A DNA stretch of 64,000 nt from Streptomyces djakartensis (GCF_014651075.1 NZ_BMWE01000009.1:248001-312000); one strand, 5' to 3'. Positions 1 through 8,988 are shown, counted from the first letter of the stretch. The notes: generated by a model from the sequence alone, not told the origin. Translations and numbers: made by a program.

Positions 1-19
1 GGCGATGAAGGCGCCGCCC

Positions 20-1609
20 CTACGCCGCTCCCGCCCCGGTCAGCGACCTCACCTCCGTTTCGGCGTGCTTGGCCTCGTCCGGCACCTCTGCCGCGGTGAC
101 GGTGCCCAGCCACCCGGCGAGGAAGCCCAGCGGGATCGAGACGAGCCCCGGATTCTGCAGCGGGAAGTACTGCAGGTCCACGCCCGGGAACAGCGAGTCG
201 GGGCTTCCCGAGACCACCGGCGACAGCACCACGAGCACCACGGCCGGGACCAGACCGCCGTAGACGGACCACACGGCGCCGCGGGTGGTGAATCCGCGCC
301 AGAACAGCGAGTAGAGCAGCACCGGCAGGTTCGCCGAGGCGGCGACGGCGAAGGCCAGGCCCACCAGGAACGCCACGTTGAGATCCCGCGCCAGCAGGCC
401 CAGCGCGATCGCGACCACACCGACCCCGACGGCGGCGACCCGGGCCACGGCCACCTCACTGTGAGGCTTGCCGCGGCGGCGCAGGGACGCGTAGAGGTCG
501 TGGGCCACGGACGCCGAGGACGCGAGCGTGATCCCGGCGACCACGGCGAGAATCGTGGCGAAGGCGATCGCGGCGACGATCGCGAAGAGGACCGTTCCGC
601 CCGTCGAGCCGGCACCGCCGCCCAGGTCGAGCGCCAGCAGCGGAACCGCCGTGTTCCCGGCCGTGTTCGACCCGCGCACCGCGTCCGGACCGAGGACGGC
701 GGCAGCGCCGAAGCCGAGCACGATCGTCATCAGGTAGAAACCGCCGATGAGCCCGACGGCCCAGACGACCGAGCGGCGTGCGGCGCGCGCGGTGGGCACG
801 GTGTAGAAGCGGGACAGGATGTGCGGCAGACCTGCCGTACCCAGCACCAGGGCCAGCCCCAGACTGATGAAGTCGAAGCGGGCGGTCCAGTCCCCGCCGT
901 ACTTCAGCCCGGGCGCCAGAAACGCCTCCCCGTGCCCGCTGCGTTCGGCCGCCGTGAGCAGCAGACGGTCCAGATCGCCGTGGAAGCGCACGAGGACGAG
1001 CACCGTCAGGGCGATGGTGCCGCCCAGCAGCAGGACCGCCTTGACGATCTGGATCCAGGTCGTCGCCCGCATCCCTCCCAGTGACACGTAGATCACCGTG
1101 AGCGCACCGACACCGATCACGGTCCAGGCACTCGCCACCTCGCTCGTGCCCCCGAGCAGCAACGCCACGAGGCTGCCCGCGCCGACCATCTGCGCCACGA
1201 GATACAGCACGGAGACGGTGACCGAGGACGTCCCGGCGGCGATCCGTACCGGGCGCTCCCGCATCCGCGCCGCCACCACGTCCGCCAGGGTGAACCGGCC
1301 GCAGTTTCGCACCAGTTCGGCCACCAGGAAGAGCACCACCAGCCAGGCCACGAGGAATCCGACGACGTACAGCAGCCCGTCGTAGCCGAACAGCGCGATG
1401 AGCCCGGTGACTCCCAGGAAGGAGGCGGCCGACAGATAGTCGCCCGCGATGGCGAATCCATTCTCTATGGGCGTGAAGAGCCGCCCGCCCGCGTAGAACT
1501 CCTCGGCCGAGCCCCGCCGGTTGCGGCTCACCCAGGTCGTGATCGCCAGCGTGACCGCGACGAACGCGCTGAACAGCAGCAGCGCCAGCGTCTGGTGTTC
1601 ACCCGTCAC
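20..1609 (-). CDS. sodium:solute symporter, ActP/acetate type
   Basis: This encodes a 529-residue polytopic membrane protein of the sodium:solute symporter (SSS) family. It most resembles the cation/acetate symporter ActP, so the likely role is sodium-coupled uptake of acetate or another short carboxylate. About thirteen hydrophobic segments are visible. The N-terminal block reads RGSAEEFYAGGR followed by IENGFAIAGDYLSAASFLG, the typical SSS/ActP signature. The start is a GTG that overlaps the stop of the upstream DUF485 gene (GTGA, 4 bp), so the two are translationally coupled. A small DUF485 protein directly before actP is the arrangement known from yjcH-actP of enterobacteria. The substrate is inferred from the family only. 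Confidence 0.85.
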   Translation of the reverse strand: MTGEHQTLALLLFSAFVAVTLAITTWVSRNRRGSAEEFYAGGRLFTPIENGFAIAGDYLSAASFLGVTGLIALFGYDGLLYVVGFLVAWLVVLFLVAELVRNCGRFTLADVVAARMRERPVRIAAGTSSVTVSVLYLVAQMVGAGSLVALLLGGTSEVASAWTVIGVGALTVIYVSLGGMRATTWIQIVKAVLLLGGTIALTVLVLVRFHGDLDRLLLTAAERSGHGEAFLAPGLKYGGDWTARFDFISLGLALVLGTAGLPHILSRFYTVPTARAARRSVVWAVGLIGGFYLMTIVLGFGAAAVLGPDAVRGSNTAGNTAVPLLALDLGGGAGSTGGTVLFAIVAAIAFATILAVVAGITLASSASVAHDLYASLRRRGKPHSEVAVARVAAVGVGVVAIALGLLARDLNVAFLVGLAFAVAASANLPVLLYSLFWRGFTTRGAVWSVYGGLVPAVVLVVLSPVVSGSPDSLFPGVDLQYFPLQNPGLVSIPLGFLAGWLGTVTAAEVPDEAKHAETEVRSLTGAGAA

Positions 1610-2109
1610 GAGGCACCGCCGTTCATGCCGCGGGTCAGCTCCTGGGTGTCCCAGCGCAGCTCCAGCGCGGCCCGGTCTCTGCGCAACCGCGCGTGCCGCG
1701 CGTACGCCCAGGTGAGCAGGAACGTGGTCGCGAACTGCCCGAGCCCCGCCACCATCGCCACGTTCACCGATCCCGCTACCGGGTGTGCCATCAGCTCCGG
1801 CGCGGTCGTGGCCGCCACGACGTAGCCCACGTACCAGGCGAAGAAGGCCACGAAGGCCGGCGCCACGAACCGCCGGTACCTCCGTCGTACCTCCTGGAAG
1901 GCCGTGCTGCGCTGCACTTCCAGATACACGTCGGCCGCCGCGCTCCCGGCCCCGCCTTCCCTTCGCGTCGGCGGCATCACTCCCGGAGGGGACTCACCGG
2001 CACCGGCCGACTCGCCCCAGCCGGAGGCGAGGGCGTCGTACCAGGGATCGTCGTACCGCGGGTTGCCGGCGTCCTGGGCTGGCTCGGGGCGGCCCTTGCT
2101 TGACTGCAT
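1606..2109 (-). CDS. DUF485 membrane protein (YjcH-like)
   Basis: This is a 167-residue protein with a polar, proline-rich N-terminal half. Its C-terminal half is a DUF485 domain: the block TAFQEVRRRYRRFVAPAFV leads into two transmembrane helices (about residues 85-105 and 120-145) and a basic tail. Genes of this family sit directly upstream of acetate-type symporters and are presumed accessory subunits, but no biochemical role is established. It overlaps the downstream symporter gene by 4 bp. I prefer the ATG at 2109 over a TTG two codons upstream; neither has a strong Shine-Dalgarno sequence. The N-terminal extension is longer than the roughly 100-residue enterobacterial form. Confidence 0.78.
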   Translation of the reverse strand: MQSSKGRPEPAQDAGNPRYDDPWYDALASGWGESAGAGESPPGVMPPTRREGGAGSAAADVYLEVQRSTAFQEVRRRYRRFVAPAFVAFFAWYVGYVVAATTAPELMAHPVAGSVNVAMVAGLGQFATTFLLTWAYARHARLRRDRAALELRWDTQELTRGMNGGAS

Positions 2110-2252
2110 GCCCAAGGATGGACAGAACGGGAAGATCCCCGACTCTTCTTCCCCACGCTCTTCACCCCATCAGGTGACTGAACCCGTGGGGGCCGGGCAC
2201 CTCCGGAATCCACCGGAATCCGGCCCCGGCCCGCCCGGCCCGAGCGCAGCGG

Positions 2253-4376
2253 CTACGCGTCGATCCGCGACCGGTCCAAGGTGGCCGCCGAGTTGGAGAT
2301 GAACTCCTTGCGCGGCGCGACGTCGTTACCCATCAGCAGGTCGAAGACCTGCTCGGCGGCCTCCAGGTCGGAGAGGTTGATCCGGCGCAGGGTGCGGTGG
2401 CGCGGGTCCATGGTCGTCTCGGCCAGCTGGTCGGCGTCCATCTCGCCGAGACCCTTGTAGCGCTGGATCGAGTCCTTGTAGCGGATGCCCTTGCTCTGGA
2501 ACTCCATGAGCTTGTCGCGCAGTTCACGGTCGGAGTACGTGTAGACGTACTTGTCCTGCCCCTTCTTGGGCTGGACGATCTCGATGCGGTGCAACGGCGG
2601 CACCGCCGCGAAGACCCGGCCGGCCTCGACCATGGGCCGCATGTAGCGGTGGAAGAGGGTCAGCAGCAGTGTGCGGATGTGCGAGCCGTCGACGTCGGCG
2701 TCGGTCATCATGATGATCTTGCCGTAGCGGGCGGCGTCGATGTCGAAGGTCCGGCCCGAGCCGGCCCCTATGACCTGGATGATCGCACCGCACTCGGCGT
2801 TCTTCAGCATGTCCGTGACGGACGACTTCTGAACGTTGAGGATCTTGCCCCGGATCGGCAGCAGCGCCTGGAACTCGGAGTTCCGGGCGAGCTTCGCCGT
2901 ACCGAGCGCGGAGTCGCCCTCGACGATGAACAGTTCGCTGCGGTCGACGTCGTCGCTGCGGCAGTCGGCGAGCTTGGCCGGCAGCGAGGAGGACTCCAGG
3001 GCCGTCTTACGGCGCTGCGCGTCCTTGTGCTGCCTGGCGGCGATGCGCGTGCGGGCCGCTGCGACGGCCTTCTCCAGCACGGTCCGGGCCTGCTGGGCGG
3101 CGTCCCGCTTCGTGGACGTCAGGAACGCCTTGAGTTCCTTGCTGACCACGTTGTTCACGATCCGGCGGGCGGCCGAGGTCCCGAGCACCTCCTTGGTCTG
3201 ACCTTCGAACTGCGGCTCGGCGAGGCGGACCGTGACGACCGCGGTCAGACCCTCCAGTGCGTCGTCCTTGACGATGTCGTCCTCGGCGACGCGCAGGAGC
3301 TTCTTGGCGCGCAGCACCTCGTTCATCGTGGCCGCCACGGCCTGTTCGAAGCCGGCGACGTGGGTGCCGCCCTTGGGGGTGGCGATGATGTTCACGAACG
3401 ACCTCAGGGTCGTGTCGTATCCGGTGCCCCAGCGCAGGGCGACGTCGACGTCGAGCTCGCGGGTGACCTGGGTGGGGGTCATCTGGCCGTGCTCGTCCAG
3501 CACCGGGACGGTCTCCCTGAACGTGCCCTGCCCGGAGAAGCGGAGGACGTCGCAGACCGGCTTGTCGTTCGCCAGGTACTCGCAGAACTCGCTGATACCA
3601 CCGTCGAAGCGGAAGGACTCCTCGCCCTTGCTGCCGCCCTCGCCGAGTCCGAGTTCGTCACGGACGACGATGGTCAGGCCGGGTACCAGGAAAGCGGTCT
3701 GGCGGGCGCGCTGGTGCAGCGTCTCCAGGGAGAGCTTGGCGTCCTTGAGGAAGATCTGGCGGTCCGCCCAGTACCGCACGCGCGTCCCGGTGCGGGCCTT
3801 CGGGATCTTCTTGGTCTTGCGCAGGCCGGCCTTGGCCTCGAACTTGGCGTCCGCTCCCGTCCCGGCGAACGCGCCGGGCACGCCGCGCCGGAAGCTGATC
3901 GCGTGGGTGTGCCCGCCGCGGTCCACCTCGACGTCCAGGCGGGCGGACAAGGCGTTCACCACGGAGGCGCCGACGCCGTGCAGGCCGCCGGAGGCGGCGT
4001 ACGAGCCGCCGCCGAACTTGCCGCCGGCGTGCAGCTTGGTCATGACGACCTCGACCCCGGAGAGGCCGGTCTTGGGCTCGACGTCGACCGGGATGCCCCG
4101 GCCGTTGTCCCGGACCTCGACGGACCCGTCGTCCTGCAGGACGACCTCGATGTGGTCGCAGTAGCCGCCCAGGGCCTCGTCGACGGAGTTGTCGATGATC
4201 TCCCAGAGGCAGTGCATCAGGCCACGGCTGTCGGTCGAGCCGATGTACATGCCCGGACGCTTGCGCACGGCCTCGAGCCCCTCGAGGACGAGCAGGTGCC
4301 GCGCGGTGTAGTTGGAACCGTCCCGGTCTGCTCCTGCCAGCAGAGCTGTGGACGGCACGGACGTCTCGGCGGTCAC
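2253..4376 (-). CDS. parE: type IIA DNA topoisomerase subunit B (ParE/GyrB2)
   Basis: This is the ATPase subunit of a type IIA topoisomerase, 707 residues. The GHKL ATPase shows VRKRPGMYIG (residues 37-46), DNGRGIPV and GGLHGVG. The Toprim domain has the EGDSA box near 486 and DADVDGSH near 559. Streptomyces has gyrB beside gyrA near oriC, and this second B subunit next to hrdB is the one called parE (topoisomerase IV), needed for chromosome decatenation. An in-frame ATG lies 21 codons upstream, but the GTG at 4376 has a good Shine-Dalgarno GAGGAG at 4385-4390 with 8-nt spacing, so I place the start there. No parC partner is in this window. Confidence 0.92.
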   Translation of the reverse strand: MTAETSVPSTALLAGADRDGSNYTARHLLVLEGLEAVRKRPGMYIGSTDSRGLMHCLWEIIDNSVDEALGGYCDHIEVVLQDDGSVEVRDNGRGIPVDVEPKTGLSGVEVVMTKLHAGGKFGGGSYAASGGLHGVGASVVNALSARLDVEVDRGGHTHAISFRRGVPGAFAGTGADAKFEAKAGLRKTKKIPKARTGTRVRYWADRQIFLKDAKLSLETLHQRARQTAFLVPGLTIVVRDELGLGEGGSKGEESFRFDGGISEFCEYLANDKPVCDVLRFSGQGTFRETVPVLDEHGQMTPTQVTRELDVDVALRWGTGYDTTLRSFVNIIATPKGGTHVAGFEQAVAATMNEVLRAKKLLRVAEDDIVKDDALEGLTAVVTVRLAEPQFEGQTKEVLGTSAARRIVNNVVSKELKAFLTSTKRDAAQQARTVLEKAVAAARTRIAARQHKDAQRRKTALESSSLPAKLADCRSDDVDRSELFIVEGDSALGTAKLARNSEFQALLPIRGKILNVQKSSVTDMLKNAECGAIIQVIGAGSGRTFDIDAARYGKIIMMTDADVDGSHIRTLLLTLFHRYMRPMVEAGRVFAAVPPLHRIEIVQPKKGQDKYVYTYSDRELRDKLMEFQSKGIRYKDSIQRYKGLGEMDADQLAETTMDPRHRTLRRINLSDLEAAEQVFDLLMGNDVAPRKEFISNSAATLDRSRIDA

Positions 4377-4816
4377 GCGGTTCGCTCCTCGCTGAATTTC
4401 AAATGGGGCCCTCATGGGTAAGGGCACGGCTTCGGTCACCGGTGAGAGGGTACCGAGGCCTGGTAGAGCCGTTGTAACGCCACCCTCGCCGAAAACTCAC
4501 ACTAGCTCACACTCGCATACCTGTTCGATCCCTCGATGGAGTGAAGCACACATCACGTTCCCTTCCAGGCATGAACCATTTAGGCTCCGGGCACGTCCTC
4601 ATGAACAACCGGCAACCCAGCCGGGAGGACCGACCACCGATACACCGCGAAGCCCCGTAAGACACATAGACACGCAATACGGCACATTCGCCGCCAACCG
4701 GCAGCAGACAGCCACCCGGGAAAGATTTTTCCAGGGAAAGCCACGAGCGGGAACGTTTGGGGCTGGTTGGATGTTGACCCTGGTACGACAGCTCGTCGAG
4801 CTAGAGAAGAGGCGAC
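4377..4816. other. intergenic region, divergent parE / small cysteine protein
   Basis: There are 440 bases between the divergent parE and 4817 genes. GC is lower than in the flanking genes, with several A/T-rich patches. The only recognisable elements are the parE Shine-Dalgarno (4385-4390) and a sigma-R-like promoter for the rightward gene (4749-4775). No convincing ORF is seen. Confidence 0.6.
4749..4775 (+). promoter_or_regulatory. candidate sigma-R promoter
   Basis: GGGAAC (4749-4754) is followed after exactly 18 bases by GTT (4773-4775). This matches the sigma-R (thiol-oxidative stress) consensus GGGAAY-N18-GTT. Transcription would begin near 4782, leaving a leader of about 35 nt before the GTG at 4817. 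Only the pattern match is seen; use of the promoter is inferred. Confidence 0.4.
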
Positions 4817-5047
4817 GTGACTACTGTTCTGACCCCCGCGAGCCCGTTGACGGCCGCCGATCGCTGCGACCGCTGCGGCGCCCAGGCATACCTGCGCGTC
4901 GTCCTGCTCAGCGGCGGAGAACTGCTCTTCTGCGCCCACCACGGCCGCAAGTTCGAGCCGGAACTCAAGAAGATCGCCGCTGAGATACAGGACGAGACGG
5001 AGCGGCTGACGTCCGCTCCCGCGACTGCCTCCGACGAAGAGCGCTGA
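4817..5047 (+). CDS. small conserved cysteine-containing protein (DUF7455-like)
   Basis: This is a 76-residue soluble protein. CDRCGAQAY near residue 17 and FCAHHGR near residue 39 supply three cysteines and two histidines, a zinc-ribbon-like arrangement. The C-terminal half is a charged helix. I recognise it as a conserved actinobacterial small protein (DUF7455 type) found beside hrdB and parE; its function is unknown. The start is GTG with AGAAGAGG just upstream. A sigma-R-type promoter motif lies 40-70 bp upstream, which would fit a protein carrying reactive or metal-bound thiols. Codon use is typical of the region. Confidence 0.8.
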   Translation: MTTVLTPASPLTAADRCDRCGAQAYLRVVLLSGGELLFCAHHGRKFEPELKKIAAEIQDETERLTSAPATASDEER

Positions 5048-5088
5048 CACTCGCGTCCGACGACGAGCAGCCCGGCACAGGCCGGTGA

Positions 5089-5124
5089 ACGGGCGGCTGC
5101 CTCCGAGCAGAGGCAGCCGCCCGT
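5089..5124. terminator. bidirectional terminator hairpin
   Basis: A perfect 15-bp inverted repeat with a 6-nt loop (arms 5089-5103 and 5110-5124) lies between the convergent small-protein and trypsin genes. There is no long U tract, as is usual in Streptomyces. Confidence 0.75.
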
Positions 5125-5170
5125 CCTCGTCCCCGCGGACCTGCTCAGGCTTGGCCGGCGACCCGCGTTC

Positions 5171-6007
5171 TCACACCCGCGTCCAGCCGAGCGTGCGCAT
5201 GAGATCGGACACCCGCACGTAGACCCCCGGCTTACCGGCCCGCCCGCAGCCGATGCCCCAGGACACCAGCCCGATCAGCCGCCCCCGGGCCACCAGCGGC
5301 CCCCCGCTGTCGCCCTGGCAGGCGTCCCGGCCACCCACCGTCTCCCCGGCACACAGCATGCTTGAGGCGTCGTAGCCGCCGTCGGCACCTCCGGGATAGG
5401 CGTCCTCACAGAGAGCGTCGGGAAGCACACGCACACGCGCGGCACGCAGGCTGTTGGGGTAGTCACCGACGCCTGAGGTGTCACCCCATCCGTACACCGC
5501 CGCCTCACCGCCCGCCGCGTACGCGGGGTCACCCGCTGCCGCCATGCCGATGACGGAGCCGACGGGCAGAGGCCGGGCCAGGATCAGTACGGCGAAGTCG
5601 CCGACGTTGCTGGCACCGTCGTACGCCGGATTCACCCAGGCGGCCCGCACGGCGACCTCCTGACCGTCACCGGCCGAGAGCAGGTTGGTGCGGCCGGCTA
5701 TGACCTTGAGGTCGTGCACGCGCTCCAGCGGCTCACCCAGCACCTCCTCGCTCAGGCAGTGGGCCGCGGTGAGCACGGTGCTGCGCCCGACCGCGACACC
5801 GCCGCAGAACTGCCCCGCCCGCGTACCGCCGAATCGGTTACGGCTGGACAGGGCCACCGTCCACGGACTGTCCGACGCTTCGACGGGGAAGCCGCCTATG
5901 ACCACCCTGTCGGAGGTCGCAGCGAGGGCGGAACCCGCTGACAGGGCGGATGCCACGGCTGCCAGGACCAGCGGCCGGGCCAGGGCTCGGACCAAGCGAC
6001 GACGCAT
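5171..6007 (-). CDS. secreted trypsin-like serine protease
   Basis: This is a 278-residue S1A (chymotrypsin-fold) protease. It begins with a basic stretch and a hydrophobic signal peptide ending near ALAATSD. The zymogen-type junction RVVIGG, LTAAHC (His near 83), GDFAVL (Asp near 137) and DACQGDSGGP (Ser near 234) are all present. The Asp six residues before the catalytic Ser is the trypsin S1-pocket residue, predicting cleavage after Arg or Lys. Six cysteines could form three disulfides. The start is the ATG at 6007, because the SD GAGGAG at 6013-6018 overlaps an alternative GTG at 6013. It is co-oriented with hrdB but separated from it by a strong terminator. Confidence 0.88.
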   Translation of the reverse strand: MRRRLVRALARPLVLAAVASALSAGSALAATSDRVVIGGFPVEASDSPWTVALSSRNRFGGTRAGQFCGGVAVGRSTVLTAAHCLSEEVLGEPLERVHDLKVIAGRTNLLSAGDGQEVAVRAAWVNPAYDGASNVGDFAVLILARPLPVGSVIGMAAAGDPAYAAGGEAAVYGWGDTSGVGDYPNSLRAARVRVLPDALCEDAYPGGADGGYDASSMLCAGETVGGRDACQGDSGGPLVARGRLIGLVSWGIGCGRAGKPGVYVRVSDLMRTLGWTRV

Positions 6008-6089
6008 ACGCACTCCTCACTCCGTGGTGTCGGTGAGACACCCAGAGTGATTCACCCCGGGGTCCCCCGCACCCGCGAGAGGCGGGCAT

Positions 6090-6129
6090 GCGGAAAGGCC
6101 CGGCCCCCGAGGGGGCCGGGCCTTTCCGC
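6090..6129 (-). terminator. hrdB terminator
   Basis: A perfect 19-bp GC-rich stem (6090-6108 with 6111-6129) lies 15 bp downstream of the hrdB stop. It should insulate the trypsin gene from hrdB transcription. Confidence 0.85.
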
Positions 6130-6144
6130 GTCGTCCGGCTCGAC

Positions 6145-7677
6145 TCAGTCGAGGTAGTCGCGCAGCACCTGCGAACGGGACGGGTGGCGCAGCTTCGACA
6201 TGGTCTTGGACTCGATCTGGCGGATCCGCTCACGCGTGACGCCGTACACCTTGCCGATCTCGTCGAGGGTCTTCGGCTGACCGTCGGTGAGGCCGAAGCG
6301 CATGGAGACCACGCCGGCCTCGCGCTCGGACAGGGTGTCCAGGACGGAGTGCAGCTGCTCCTGGAGGAGCGTGAAGCTGACCGCGTCGGCCGGGACGACC
6401 GCCTCGGAGTCCTCGATGAGGTCACCGAACTCGCTGTCGCCGTCCTCGCCGAGCGGGGTGTGCAGCGAGATCGGCTCGCGGCCGTACTTCTGGACCTCGA
6501 TGACCTTCTCCGGGGTCATGTCGAGCTCCTTGGCCAGCTCCTCCGGGGTGGGCTCGCGGCCCAGGTCCTGGAGCATCTGGCGCTGCACGCGCGCGAGCTT
6601 GTTGATGACCTCGACCATGTGCACCGGGATACGGATGGTGCGGGCCTGGTCGGCCATGGCACGGGTGATCGCCTGACGGATCCACCAGGTGGCGTACGTG
6701 GAGAACTTGTAGCCCTTGGTGTAGTCGAACTTCTCGACGGCGCGGATCAGACCGAGGTTGCCCTCCTGGATGAGGTCCAGGAAGAGCATGCCGCGGCCGG
6801 TGTAGCGCTTGGCCAGGGAGACCACCAGACGGAGGTTGGCCTCCAGGAGGTGGTTCTTGGCGCGGCGGCCGTCCTCGGCGATGATCTCCAGCTCGCGCTT
6901 GAGCTTCGGCGCCAGCTTGTCGGCGTTCGACAGCTTGTCCTCGGCGAACAGACCCGCCTCGATGCGCTTGGCGAGCTCGACCTCCTGCTCGGCGTTGAGC
7001 AGCGGGACCTTGCCGATCTGCTTGAGGTAGTCCTTGACCGGGTCGGCGGTGGCACCGGCGGCGGCGACCTGCTGGGCGGGCGCGTCGTCCTCGTCCTCGT
7101 CGGACAGGACGAAGCCCGCGTTCTCAGTACCCTCGGGCTCCTCGCCGGCCTTGCCGGGAGCGGCCTCTTCGAGCACCTCCTCTTCGAGAAGCTCGACGTC
7201 GTCCTTCTTGGCGCTGGTCTTCTTGGCCACGGCCTTCTTGGCAGGCGCCTTCTTGGCGGCCGCCTTCTTGGCGGTCGTCTTCTTGGCCGCTGCCTTCTTG
7301 GCGGGTGCCTCTTCCTCGGTGGCGGGCTCGGTGGCGGGCGCCGCCGGTGTTGCGGTGGTCTTCCTGGTGGTCACCGCCTTGGCCGCGACCGTCTTGGTGG
7401 CGGTGCGCTTGGCGGGACTCTTCGCTGCGACGCTCTTTCGGGTGCGCTTGGGTTCTGCGGCACTGACCATCAGCGTCACACCCTCTTCCTCGAGGATCTG
7501 GTTGAGGCTGCGCAGTACGTTCTTCCACTGAGTGGCCGGAATCTGGTCAGCTTCGAAGGCCCGACGCACGTCATCGCCGGCGATCTGCCCCTCAGCCTTT
7601 CCCCGCTCAATGAGAGCCATGACAGAGACGGACTCGGCGATCTCCGGCGGGAGCGTACGGGATGTGCTGGCCGACAC
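6145..7677 (-). CDS. hrdB: principal RNA polymerase sigma factor HrdB
   Basis: This is the primary (group 1) sigma-70 factor, 510 residues. Regions 1.2 to 4 run from about residue 212 to the end. GNLGLIRAVEKFDYTKGYKFS (region 2) and GVTRERIRQIESKTMSKLR (region 4.2) are diagnostic. Ahead of them is a lysine/alanine-rich insert with repeats of the type AKKxxAKK (about 126-158), followed by an acidic stretch (160-200). Both are typical of Streptomyces HrdB. The GTG at 7677 is preceded by GAGAGG at 7684-7689, so it is preferred over the in-frame TTG two codons upstream. It is monocistronic, with a terminator on each side. Confidence 0.97.
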   Translation of the reverse strand: MSASTSRTLPPEIAESVSVMALIERGKAEGQIAGDDVRRAFEADQIPATQWKNVLRSLNQILEEEGVTLMVSAAEPKRTRKSVAAKSPAKRTATKTVAAKAVTTRKTTATPAAPATEPATEEEAPAKKAAAKKTTAKKAAAKKAPAKKAVAKKTSAKKDDVELLEEEVLEEAAPGKAGEEPEGTENAGFVLSDEDEDDAPAQQVAAAGATADPVKDYLKQIGKVPLLNAEQEVELAKRIEAGLFAEDKLSNADKLAPKLKRELEIIAEDGRRAKNHLLEANLRLVVSLAKRYTGRGMLFLDLIQEGNLGLIRAVEKFDYTKGYKFSTYATWWIRQAITRAMADQARTIRIPVHMVEVINKLARVQRQMLQDLGREPTPEELAKELDMTPEKVIEVQKYGREPISLHTPLGEDGDSEFGDLIEDSEAVVPADAVSFTLLQEQLHSVLDTLSEREAGVVSMRFGLTDGQPKTLDEIGKVYGVTRERIRQIESKTMSKLRHPSRSQVLRDYLD

Positions 7678-7825
7678 GAACAACCTCTCGGAAAGTTGGA
7701 AAACGGCTTCCGGCCCCGTCCACTATGGACAGGAGCCGACCGCCGGCGGATGGGCCGACGGCGCGGGCGGGGGCCGGGAAGATGCACAGCGCCGTGAACG
7801 GCGTCCGTATTCCCTCCTCGGCTGT

Positions 7826-7852
7826 CACCTCTTAGGTCATCGCGTTCTTCCC
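7826..7852 (-). promoter_or_regulatory. candidate sigma-R-type hrdB promoter
   Basis: On the minus strand GGGAAG (7852-7847) is followed after 18 bases by GTG (7828-7826), near the sigma-R pattern GGGAAT-N18-GTT. From memory, S. coelicolor hrdB has a second promoter (p2) under sigma-R control. The match here is imperfect at two positions, so the assignment is tentative. It would give a leader of about 140 nt. Confidence 0.35.
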
Positions 7853-7983
7853 GCGAGCGTTACGCCCAATTCGCGTGGCCCGAGTCACACCCCGTAGGCG
7901 AACAAAAACAGCCATAAGCAGACATCCAAGGTCATTCCGTACTGCGACCTGGTCGCCGTGACGGAACTGCGCCCCCTTCGCGC

Positions 7984-8026
7984 CGTCGGACCCCGCGGGA
8001 TCGCGTGGATCCCGCGGGGTCCGACG
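7984..8026 (-). terminator. whiH terminator
   Basis: A perfect 19-bp inverted repeat (7984-8002 and 8008-8026) with a 5-nt loop lies about 75 bp past the whiH stop and upstream of the hrdB promoter region. Confidence 0.8.
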
Positions 8027-8100
8027 GGAGGCGGATCACCGGTCGAGTGCTGCCACAGGAGGGGGGTGACAGTCCCGGCCGCGCCGCCCGTGGAACGCGG

Positions 8101-8988
8101 TCAGTGCTCGCGAGGGGCGGGCACCACGCGTTCCACCTCGGGGTGGAGCGTGAGGAGTTGCCGCATCGCCGCCTCGGCCGCGCCGCCGTCACCCGCGGCA
8201 AGGGCCTCACAGATCCGGCCGTGGTGTGCCAGCGACGCCTCGTTCGGCCGGTCACAGCCCGTGACTGGCCCGCCCGAGACCTGGAGGGCCGCGGACACGA
8301 TCCCGGACAGGTGCTCCAGCATGCGGTTGCCCGCGATCTGGATCAGCAGCGAGTGGAACTCGGAGTCGGCACGGGAGAAGGTGAGCGCGTCACCCTGGGC
8401 CATCGCGTGACCCATGATCTCGACCATGTCCGCCAGGCGCTGCTGCACGTCCTCGCGCCCGTGCCCGGCGGCGAGGCGGGCGGCGAGGGGCTCGATGGTC
8501 CAGCGCAGCTCACTCAGCTCGCGGCGCTGGTCGTCCCGCTGCGGCCCGAAGGCGCGCCACTCGATGATGTCCGGATCGAGGAGGTTCCAGTCGCTGACGG
8601 GCCGCACGCGCGTGCCGACGTTGGGACGGGCGCTCACCAGACCCTTGGCCTCCAGGACGCGGAGCGACTCGCGGACGACGGTGCGGGAGACCTCGAAACG
8701 CTGCCCGATCTCCTCGGGGACCAGCGGACGGTCGGCACCCAGGTCGCCGGAGACGATCATCTGACCCAGCTGCTGTACGAGTTGGCCGTGCAGTCCGCGT
8801 CCGCGGCTGCCCGCGGCGCGCCGGCCCACACGGCCCAGCTCGGGATCCGCGCCGTCCCAAGCAGGGGCCCCGACCCGGTCGACGGCGGGCGCCTCGGCGT
8901 AGGGGTAGCGGTCGAGTTCGCCCGGGCTCGCGAGGCCGGAGTCAGCGGAGCGGGCGGCGGTCATCATGGTGTGCGCAAGGGTACTCAC
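8101..8988 (-). CDS. whiH: GntR/FadR-family sporulation regulator WhiH
   Basis: This is a 295-residue FadR-subfamily regulator. A disordered N-terminal region (1-60) precedes a winged helix-turn-helix (about 65-130, with EEIGQRFEVSRTVVRESLR). An all-helical FCD effector domain follows (about 150-285) and keeps metal/ligand-type residues in DSEFHSLLI and AHHGRI. Length, family and position next to hrdB match S. coelicolor WhiH, a regulator needed for sporulation septation in aerial hyphae. The start is GTG 8988, preceded by AAAGGA; an ATG seven codons in is the alternative. A 16-bp palindrome lies about 60 bp upstream and could be an autoregulatory site. The effector ligand is unknown. Confidence 0.88.
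   Translation of the reverse strand: MSTLAHTMMTAARSADSGLASPGELDRYPYAEAPAVDRVGAPAWDGADPELGRVGRRAAGSRGRGLHGQLVQQLGQMIVSGDLGADRPLVPEEIGQRFEVSRTVVRESLRVLEAKGLVSARPNVGTRVRPVSDWNLLDPDIIEWRAFGPQRDDQRRELSELRWTIEPLAARLAAGHGREDVQQRLADMVEIMGHAMAQGDALTFSRADSEFHSLLIQIAGNRMLEHLSGIVSAALQVSGGPVTGCDRPNEASLAHHGRICEALAAGDGGAAEAAMRQLLTLHPEVERVVPAPREH

Larger units (their letters stand above)
7678..8100. other. hrdB upstream region and whiH 3' region
   Basis: This 423-base non-coding stretch holds the hrdB 5' leader and promoters on the minus strand (about 7690-7930) and the whiH terminator (7984-8026). An A/T-richer block at 7900-7935 is unusual for the window. No ORF here has convincing codon bias. Confidence 0.6.

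Noticed and set aside
2397..4421. Long plus-strand ORF opposite parE (674 codons)
   Set aside because: It mirrors the minus-strand topoisomerase gene. Its product has low-complexity Ala/Gly/Val/Leu/Asp composition with no motifs, as expected for the antisense frame of high-GC coding DNA.
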